Assembly: GCA_015039465.1 (NCBI GenBank)
Contig: MU130224.1
Span: 431,492 to 495,491 of the forward strand
Source: Phlegmacium glaucopus
Lineage: Eukaryota; Basidiomycota; Agaricomycetes; Agaricales; Cortinariaceae
Direction of reading: 5' to 3'
Length of the DNA: 64,000 nt
The notes under the pieces were generated by a model that did no database searches, was not told where the DNA came from, and worked only from the letters and a program-made list of their open reading frames with translations. The translations under genes and the position numbers were made by a program. Shown piece by piece: positions 56,643-64,000 of the stretch; position 1 is the stretch's first letter, and each line of letters starts with the position of its first letter.

Positions 56643-57174
56643 CCATTTGGCTGTTTTATTGTGCACATTCCTTTATAGAACATCACCAGGTATCCGGCTT
56701 GTTCAAGTCTGCTGATGAATATAAGGGTAAAAGCCAGATCTGGTGTGTGTACTGCGTTTTTGAACACCATCTTAGTCCATTTTGACCCATTTGGTAGATC
56801 CAGGTGCATATCTCCTATACCAATCACTTTTACTGTCCAGCCATCTGCAGTTGTGATTTATTTGTCAATAGGTTGATAGTTGGTAAAGTTTGATTGATCT
56901 GGAGAGTAATCTCGGCTTGCCCCACTGTCTACACAACCTCCTAGCCTAGATTTTAGGATTGGAAGTGCATTCGCAACAGCTGCATAATCAGATGTGCATG
57001 TGAATGCAAAAAGTTCATCCTCCTCTTTGTCAACTGCTACTATTGCTGTCTTGATCTTCTTGGGCTTCCTTTGCCTTGGACCTTGGCCCTCTTTACCACC
57101 ACCTTTTGACCAACACTCTGACAATATGTGTCCTGGCCTTTTACAATTTCCACAGATAACATCTGACTGCTTGT

Positions 57175-57843
57175 TGATGTATCTGCGGTGAGGACAGACT
57201 GCAAGTAGTACATAGTTTGTGGGGTTGATGTAGTTCTCTTCAGTAGGTGATAGTGAGGTTTTATGAGGTGCGAAGGTTTGCTTTAAAGTGTGAGATAATG
57301 CGCAGAAAAAGCGAAGCCCGCAGGATGATTTTGAAGGAGTGCAAGAGTAGCTTAGTATGACGTTCTAAAGGTGGGATCAAAACTGTGGTAATTTGTCCGT
57401 TCCCCTCTGTTGTGTTACCCTACTTGCTACTGCTAATAATATAGTAACTAGCAATAGCTAAGTGCGGAAAGGTGAAACAGGAATGTAAAATATGGGTTAA
57501 AGCGGAGTCACATGGGTCCGGTAATTTGGTAATGAAACATAGGAGATAAGAGCCAAACAAAGGGAGACAAGATAAAAATAAAGGTGATGAGTAATACAGT
57601 CACCTGAGTGACCTTTGTTGGAGTCATGTTTAAAGATTGCAAGAACAGCTGGTAACTGCGAATGATAATGTGAATGTTTGTGATGACTGCAAGTATCTGC
57701 AATAATCTGCGAGTATGTGCAATGATCTGCAATGACCTGCAAGTATCTGCAATGATATGTGAGCATCTGCAAGTATACTGCAAAGGTTGTGAAACTGCAA
57801 AAATGGTGTGTTTACATCCCTAGACATCTCCTGGGTCCTATCA
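57175..57843 (-). repeat. Solo-LTR-like repeat, copy 1 (in copia gag)
   Basis: 669 bp with TGAT..ATCA ends. Flanking bases TTGT and TCGT are a 4-bp duplication with one C/T difference. It separates gag (..KKPQKSGND) from the zinc-knuckle segment (KQSDVICGNC). Contains CTGCAATGATCTGCAAGTAT-type minisatellite units near its right end. Confidence 0.7.
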
Positions 57844-58683
57844 TCGTTTCCAGATTTTTGTGGCTTCTTCCCTTGACAAGATTTACCCTTTCCAGCACCA
57901 CCTGAATGAGCTGCAAGTGCTGACTCTGCATTCTTCACTTGTTCATCATTGATTACACAATGCTGAGCTTCTTCTATGAAGAAAGCTATCAAGTCATCTG
58001 CCTGCATCTATTTTGACAAGGTAGCAATGACCAAATTGGTTCTTTCGGCTGCAGTGATAGTTTGGAGGGTGGGTCAATAGGAATCAGGTAAGGACATCAT
58101 TATAATGGTATTGAATCTCGAATCTGACAGTGTTGAACCCATGGATATTAGGTTATTGCGACGTAGTAGCATTAGCTGAAAATGATGCTTAAGTTCTGTG
58201 AGGTGAACCTTCGGATCTTCATTTTTGCAGAGCTTTATGCTGGCCAATTGGTCTTCTGCGTCAAGCAGGTAAAGTGTACTTTTTGTGGTGGCATCGGCTT
58301 TAACAACATCCCATATTTCTTTTGCAGTCTCAAGGTTCTTTATTTTCACTCCAAGACGAGGTGAAGTTGTTGAAAGTATGATGTGTTGAGCCAGGTATTC
58401 TTGTTTTTTGAACTCTGATATCTGGGCTTCTTTATTTTTAATTTGTTCTTCCATAGCTAGGGTTTTTCCATCTGCTAAGACTGGATTACCATCGAGTGTT
58501 TTAAACGGCCTAGGTGCAGCAGTAGTGCCTTTGACGTGTCTCCATAAACCCTTGGACCCTATCACTCTTCATACCCTTGGTTGGTAATCTGACCAGTTGC
58601 TTCCATCATCTCGGAGCTTAGGAACTTGAAGGCTTGGTGATTCAGAGTTGGAGTTTGTTGATAGGTCATCGGGGCCCATAACC

Positions 58684-58944
58684 TGTTGAAGTATCTTGCA
58701 ACTAGAACTAAGCGGAAATGTGTATCTAAAGGGTATCAGTAAAGATTTTCATATGGTAAATATAATCCAACTCACTGTCTCAACTTCAACTAGAAGTTGA
58801 GACTGCTAAATAATAAAACTTAGCAAATAAACTAGCTAGATTATGTAATGTGATTCAGGGATGAAAAGAATGGCAAAATCAAGATATAGATAAAAGAATG
58901 ATCTACTTAATGAATGAACAAGTTGTACTCACAATATCTCAACA
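58684..58944 (-). repeat. 5' LTR of the minus-strand copia
   Basis: 261 bp. On the minus strand it starts TGTTGAGATATTGTGAGTAC and ends GATACTTCAACA, immediately followed by the primer-binding site GGTTATGGGCCCCG (58670-58683). The first two thirds match the truncated LTR at 29736-29899. Confidence 0.85.
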
Positions 58945-58964
58945 TTACCTCTGTGTGTTACAAG

Positions 58965-60559
58965 TCAAGGTTATACCTTCCATAAACAAACAACAGAGAG
59001 GCTTTTAACTTAAAGACTAGTCCATTGCTCTCTGGTTGGTGTTATATAACAACACAAACAATGATTTATAATGTGGAATGGTTCCAAAAGGTTGATGTCA
59101 AATGAAATGAGGACAGCGTTGACCTACCACTTTTGATAGAGCAAGTCGAGGATACTTTGGTACTCATTGTTGTCGCAAACTGTTGGTGCATCCTTCTTCC
59201 CCCCACTGAAAGAGATTGCACTTGCAACTCAATGGGATAGCATAAAAAGAAACAACTCAAGAGACTTATGGAGAACCAGACCATGAAATCTGGAAAGGAA
59301 AGCCTGAGATGGTGGATGGCTGATAATGCGTGTGGATGTTGTGAAGCTTGAGCACCTCCCTGAGCATGTTGGAGTGTGATAAATGGAAAAGAGGGATGGC
59401 TGCCCCAGTCTTTGACGTCCAGATGCTGGCTGCAAGAAGTGCATGATCACAGTGATAAAAACAGTACGTTCAGCTGGATAATGTTAAGTAAGGATTAATT
59501 ATAAAAAAGTGAAAGGGACATATGGATAGTGAGCACATCTTCCTGATCATCTCCAGCAATCTCTGCACCTGATTACATGACCACTCAACATTCAGCCCTA
59601 CAAAAAGAAACCAAAACATACCTATATTCACTACCAGATCTGCAGCTGCAGTAGCAACCTGACCAGCACCTACCAGAGCAGCAGCATTTGCTGCCTGAGG
59701 TAGATGGCGATTCTGGGTGTGTGCAAGTTGAGGTGAAAGTGTCAGATACATAACGAGCTCTTGGAACATAGTCCCGTTGATGTACCTGCGGTGGGGACAG
59801 ACCGCAAGTAATGCGCAGTTTGTGGGGTTGATGTAGTTCTCTTCAGTAGGTGATAGTGAGGTTTTATGAGGTGCAAAGGTTTGCTTTAAAGTGCGAGATA
59901 ATGCGCAGAAAAAGCGAAGCCTGCAGGATGATTTTGAAGGAGTGCAAGAGTAGCTTAGTACAATGTTCTAAAGGTGGGATCAAAACTGTGGTAATTTGTC
60001 CGTTCTGCTGTGTTCCTTCCCCTTACTTGCTACTGCTAATAATATAGTAACTAGCAAATAGCTAAGTGCGGAAAGGTGAAACAGAAATATAAAATGCGGG
60101 TTAAAGTGGAGTCACATGGATCTGGTAATTTGGTAATGAAACATAGGAGATAAGAGCCAAATAAATGGAGACAAGATAAAAATAAAGGTGATGAGTAATA
60201 CAGTCACCTGAGTGACCTGTGTTGGAGTCGTGTTTAAAGATTGCGAGAACAGCTGGTAACTGCGAATGATAATGCAAATGTTGGTGATGACTGCAAGTAT
60301 CTGCGATGGTCTGCGAGTATTCTGCGATGATCTGCAAGTATGTGCGATGATCTGCAATGACCTCCAATGACCTCCAATGACCTCCAATGACCTCCAATGA
60401 CCTCCAATGATCTGCAAGTATCTTCAATGATATGTGAGCATCTGCAAGTATACTGCGAAGGTTGTGAAACTGCGAAAATGGTGTGTTTACATCCCTAGAC
60501 GTCTCCTGGGTCCTATCACTGTCAGGTTCATCCATGGTGTAGCGAGTGTTTTGAGTCAT
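58965..60559 (-). pseudogene. Unrecognised coding relic interrupted by a solo-LTR-like repeat
   Basis: Protein-like minus-strand words: MTQNTRYTMDEPDS (60.5 kb), then beyond the inserted repeat GTMFQELVMYLTLSPQLAHT, QNRHLPQAANAAALVGAGQV, ATAAADLVVNIG, and further HDHALLAASIWTSKTGAAIP and LFHLSHSNMLREVLKLHNIH. Spacing suggests short introns. I do not recognise the family; it could be a gag-like or host gene fragment. No intact frame remains. Confidence 0.35.
59778..60518 (-). repeat. Solo-LTR-like repeat, copy 2
   Basis: 741 bp, homologous end to end with 57175-57843 (TGATGTACCTGCGGTG.. CCTGGGTCCTATCA). Flanks CCGT and CTGT are a 4-bp duplication with one C/T difference. It is longer than copy 1 because of an expansion of the CCTCCAATGA unit (about five tandem copies at 60360-60411). 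Confidence 0.75.
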
Positions 60560-61139
60560 GGAAAGGGAGGTTGATGGAAGGAAAGAGCTGAAATGGAGTG
60601 TAAATAAATTGGGGGAAAGAGGTCAGTTTTTTTACCTCAAGCAAGGGAAATTTTGGGGTTGTTACATGCACAATGTGTTCTTAATATCTAGCTAATTTGG
60701 ATGCTACTGAACAATACATGTAATGGTATTGATCCAAAGGTTCAGGATGAGACATGAGGCAGACATGTGGTCTTGATATCAAGAGTGATGTTGCATAGGG
60801 TCCAATGGGTAAAAAAATGGTGAAAGTAGCAGTATATGTGGTGGACCGCTATAGGAACATATTTCTGAGTTTATGAGAGGATAGGATGTGTCTGGAAGGG
60901 TGAGTGAGTTCGTCAAGGTTGAGCCAGATTGATCAGTTGATAAGATCAGCTTTGTTTGGCTGTGGGAAAGCTCACATGTGACCACCACAAAAAAAAATGA
61001 GTGTTCATTATATTATGCAAAACCCTGTAAGCAGATCCTTATAACAGAACCAGGTCCTGCATGATTTACTTCCAATGTCAGGCTCTTTTGTCCATTTTTT
61101 TGGGACCATGATCTGAATAAAAGATAAGAAGATTCTTAT
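60560..61139. other. Gene-free
   Basis: Nothing recognised between the coding relic and the transposase N-terminus. Confidence 0.45.
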
Positions 61140-61585
61140 TCAAGAAAAATCACAGAAATGAATACTCTTTTTCTCTTTCCAAAATTTCTTTTTGGTCTTC
61201 TTTGGGACCCAATCCTCATTCATTGGATCATCCCCAACGTCAATTGCCATTCTCATGAGCGAGACATAAAGGCCCTTATTTTGGTATTTTCTTGGATTCA
61301 CACCAGGCCTCTCTTCCTCAGTTTTGTTGAGGAAGTCTTCTTCATTCTCACTCTCCATGTCATCATCCCCAAGTCCAATTCATCATCCCATTTCACTTTA
61401 TTGCTGTCAAGTCTCACATTTGGAATCCACTCTTCATCCAGCTCATCATTCTGATCCTCAATATTGAGACCAGGTGGTGTGCCAGATGGAATGGCATCTT
61501 CGTGAGAGTCATCTATTACTGGAATTGCTGTCTTCTGATTACAAATCCCAGAAATGTTGCATTTAGATTTCTTTTTAGGTGGCAT
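61140..61585 (-). pseudogene. N-terminal fragment of a Tc1/IS630-like transposase
   Basis: Minus-strand MPPKKKSKCNISGICNQKTA, acidic DELDEEWIPNVRLDSNKVKW, then after a one-base frameshift at about 61360, DDDMESENEEDFLNKTEEER, PMNEDWVPKKTKKKFWKEKK to a stop at 61140. A basic start, acidic linker and W-containing basic block are the usual N-terminus of the agaricomycete DDE proteins whose C-terminus carries LPKFHCELNPIE (compare 28917-29735). The middle of the protein is absent. Confidence 0.55.
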
Positions 61586-62479
61586 ATCTGTGGTGGGAGG
61601 TCAAATTTGTTTATTTTTGTTCTGAGGCAGTCTCTCATTAGAATCTCTTGCAATGTGGTGAACATGCTTTCTCTATCAAAAGGAATCAATTCCACATTTT
61701 TTCAGATTTTTCCCATGGCTTTTTTGGGAAAGTGCCATGTTTTCAGGGTACTATTTTCTTATATAGCCATTTTCTCAAGAACAGCTCATTGAATCTCAAT
61801 GAGATTCTGTCAGGATCTTTGCCCAGCTAGTATGCATCAATTCCAACACTAAAAAAAGGGGATCTATGACTTTTTTTTTTGTTGTCTTTGATTGTCCACG
61901 ACTGTAGGGTGTCCCCAGATAAGTGGGTAACATTCAAATTTTACCTGTGCTGCTCTAGGATGTCCTGGAGTGTCCTGTTACAACTTTGAACAGTTCAGAT
62001 GACTCTGACCGTAGACAGTCATATGAAGATCAGTTTGTTGATAGAATGAGCTCAGAAGAATGCCAAGAGATTGTCTCGAGGTATTGTCTTAAGAGTTTGA
62101 GGAAGGTCAAGAAGGAAAAGCAGGTGCAATTCTCAAGAACTAGCTAGAGAATACAGTTGTTGTAAATACAGTATTTATACTAAAAAGATGAGTCGCATAT
62201 AGTATGAGTTGTCCATGAGTAAAAGATGAGTCATATGTAAAAATAGAGATGACTCATGCAATGAGTCATATGCATGTAAGTGAAATGATGAGAAAGGCAA
62301 GGTAAACATGTGTAAATGGAAATGAAGAAGAGATGTGATGCATGTGTGGGTGAAACAGTATCGTGTTCAGTGGAGTTAAAGAAAAGAAAAAGAATTGTTT
62401 GTAACATGTCCTGGGATTTCCTGGGATGTCCTGGGTAGTGATGTGACACTAACAAACCACCCAAGGCTACCTAGGGCCA

Positions 62480-62900
62480 AAATCATTTTTCCTGATGTAA
62501 TGCATTGAAATGGGTGGTAAATGGGCTGGGGTGGTAGTGATGTGTTGAAACAGGTAGCTGATGGGTTGAAACAGGTGGTTAGTGCATTGTAGTAGTTGGT
62601 AATGGGTCAAAATGAGCAGTGGTGGGCCAAAACAAGTGGTGGTGGGTTGAAATGGATGGTTGGTGGGCCAAACAAGCAGTGGTGGGTCAAAACAGATGGT
62701 TGGTGGGTTGAAATAGGTGGTTGGTGGGTTAAAGTGGTGGTGATGGGTTGAAATGAGTGGTAGTAGGTTGAAATGAGTGGTGATGGGTTGAGATGAGTTG
62801 TTAGTGGGTTGAAGCAGGTGGTGATAGGTTAAAATAGGTGATAATGGGTGGTGGGTGGTTGTATTGGGTGGTCAATGGGTCAGAGTGGGTGGCATTGGCT
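62480..62900. repeat. ~20-bp minisatellite (GGTGGTTGGTGGGTTGAAAT-like)
   Basis: About twenty degenerate units of the form GGTGGTGATGGGTTGAAATG or GTGGTTGGTGGGTCAAAACA in tandem, grading into TGGGTGGT-rich sequence to about 63050. Confidence 0.85.
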
Positions 62901-63798
62901 GAAAATGGGTGGTATTTATTGACTAAAAAAAAGGTGATATTGGACAAAAAAAAAGGGGAGGGCCATTGGCTGAAAACAGCAAGTTTTCACTGAAAAATGA
63001 GTGGGGGTGGTGAAAATGGGGGGTAGTAGGTGAAAACAGGGACCTAGGTTATATTAGGTGGTTAGCACTCAAAAACAGGTCATGAAAGTAGTACTTACCT
63101 CTTTGACAACCACGGATCACCATCTGTGGTCGTTATTGCTGTATTTTGATGTGAGGGGGACAGTAACATTGCCATGTTGCATGTCTGCTGTCCTGTATAT
63201 ATGGTAATTAGTATATTATATCTCAAAATAAACTAATTACTTACCTTTTGACAACCACAGATGGTTGTCATTGTTCATGGCACCCCAAGGTGAAGTGGTG
63301 GTGTGAGAGAAAACAGAGGTGAGCTCCAGTCATCACATACAGTCACATAATCACCTGCCTTGAGTCATGTGATTACCTTGTGCCCTGAACAAAATATATA
63401 ACCATGATGGGGGCACATCATTGTAATCTTTATTAATAGCTCCTGTCTGCCAACCGTCCATTGGACTCCATTGGCCCATTTCTGGTGATTGTCTGCTGGA
63501 AAGTCCATTGGTACTGTCCAGTGGACTAATTGTCTGACCACACAAGCAGCAGAACCAGCATCAGACAGTCTCTGGAATAATATACCTATTTATAACAACC
63601 AAAAATAGTGTTTTCTGGACTAGTGTCTGGTGACAGTCTGGCTGGAGAATGTGGGGGACTGTAAATACCTTACACCACATACTCAACAAAATATGATTTT
63701 GATAGCAACACAACATTGCCATCAAATGCTTGTACATTATATAAATTTTTATTTTCTGGAAAGATCAGATTTCACTCTGAAAAATTAGGTAACTCAAT

Positions 63799-63832
63799 TC
63801 TGCTCAGATCTGGTGGGTCACAGCAAAGACCT
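63799..63832. repeat. Terminal fragment of the GATCTG-type hAT MITE
   Basis: CTGCTCAGATCTGGTGGGTC followed by ACAGCAAAGACCTC equals the right end of the MITEs at 50754 and 56302. The rest of the element is missing. Confidence 0.7.
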
Positions 63833-64000
63833 CCTTAACTGTAGCTACTCTCTTTCTGATCGCATCAGTATTTTAGCATTTTATCAAGGGGCCACTGGGA
63901 TCAGATAAAACACCCAGGGTCAATTTTTTTTGTTAAGGACTTTCTGGACTGTAAGCAAGATATGTCTATATATGGTAATTTACATAATTATTTCAATATT

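Larger units (their letters stand above)
55263..58680 (-). pseudogene. Degenerate copia gag-protease-integrase
   Basis: In order: gag start MGPDDLSTNSNSESPSLQVP and KLRDDGSNWSDY (58.6 kb), a TGA at RV*RVIGSKG, gag LWRHVKGTTAAPRPFKTLDG, KEIWDVVKADATTKSTLYLL; after the repeat at 57175-57843 the zinc knuckle CGNCKRPGHILSEC, protease CVDSGASRDYSPDQ, KMVFKNAVHTPDLAFTL; after the MITE, integrase zinc motif HQKLGHISHSAIKNAI..CEACTKAKS, catalytic HWDLWGP, LFSIMTPKALF.. and SERGM region (degraded), and PNLYGIQEFGVAAYVKALKA. The gag ATG overlaps the primer-binding site (GTTATGGGCCCC). Multiple stops and frameshifts; inactive. Confidence 0.85.
55263..58944 (-). mobile_element. 5' half of the degenerate minus-strand copia element
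   Basis: Contains, reading leftward, 5' LTR (58684-58944), primer-binding site, gag, zinc knuckle, protease and integrase up to the post-integrase linker GERDKVIQNP near 55265. A hAT MITE (56302-56642) and a solo-LTR-like repeat (57175-57843) are inserted. Together with 29736-32963 it supplies every copia domain once. Confidence 0.8.
61586..64000. other. Gene-free repeat-rich right end
   Basis: Holds TGTCCTGGGATGTCCT-like units (61960 and 62405-62440), a minisatellite (62480-62900), a duplicated CTTACCT-TTGACAACCAC block (63097-63115 and 63239-63257) and the end of a hAT MITE (63799-63832). No gene recognised. Confidence 0.5.

Overview
The window looks like a TE-rich stretch of a basidiomycete (Agaricomycetes-type) nuclear genome. 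The host genes have many 50-90 bp GT-AG introns. The mobile fauna (Plavaka-type transposase, Ty1/copia elements, hAT elements, DDE transposases with AT-hooks) is what mushroom-forming fungi carry. I saw no rRNA, tRNA, CRISPR or bacterial-style operon. Family names come from recognising protein motifs by eye; no database search was possible.

Layout. 1-1591 is the 3' end of a Ty1/copia element with its 3' LTR. 3018-11724 is the only gene-dense host segment: a TCF25/Rqc1 homologue (+), a small secreted two-LysM protein (+), a low-complexity protein of unknown function (-) and an aminoglycoside-phosphotransferase-fold kinase (-). 12187-17458 is a structurally complete copia element with apparently identical 283-bp LTRs and a 5-bp target duplication; a 269-bp solo LTR of another family splits its polyprotein. 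18012-23159 is a decayed transposon-like gene joining AT-hooks, a cysteine-containing domain, a DDE-like core, a DEDDy (WRN-like) 3'-5' exonuclease and a Cys-rich tail.

23-64 kb is almost entirely mobile DNA, much of it nested. A minus-strand copia is represented by a 3' half at 29736-32963 and a 5' half at 55263-58944. Between them lie about 22 kb containing hAT elements, a broken host gene (GTPase-family C-terminus), a ~4.7-kb element with long repeat-filled inverted arms, a gypsy protease fragment and a Plavaka C-terminus. Halves of a Tc1/IS630-like transposase lie outside the copia, on the same strand (28917-29735 and 61140-61585).

Best-supported structural results: nine hAT-type elements with 8-bp target duplications (seven exact, one with one mismatch, one with two), most with their own short subterminal repeat; one target duplication confirmed by an unoccupied paralogous site inside the window; three solo LTRs of a single family with exact 5-bp duplications; and two solo-LTR-like repeats whose 4-bp duplications differ only by changes expected from CpG decay. 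The transposons interact mainly by landing in each other, so target duplications and disrupted reading frames give a relative order of insertion.
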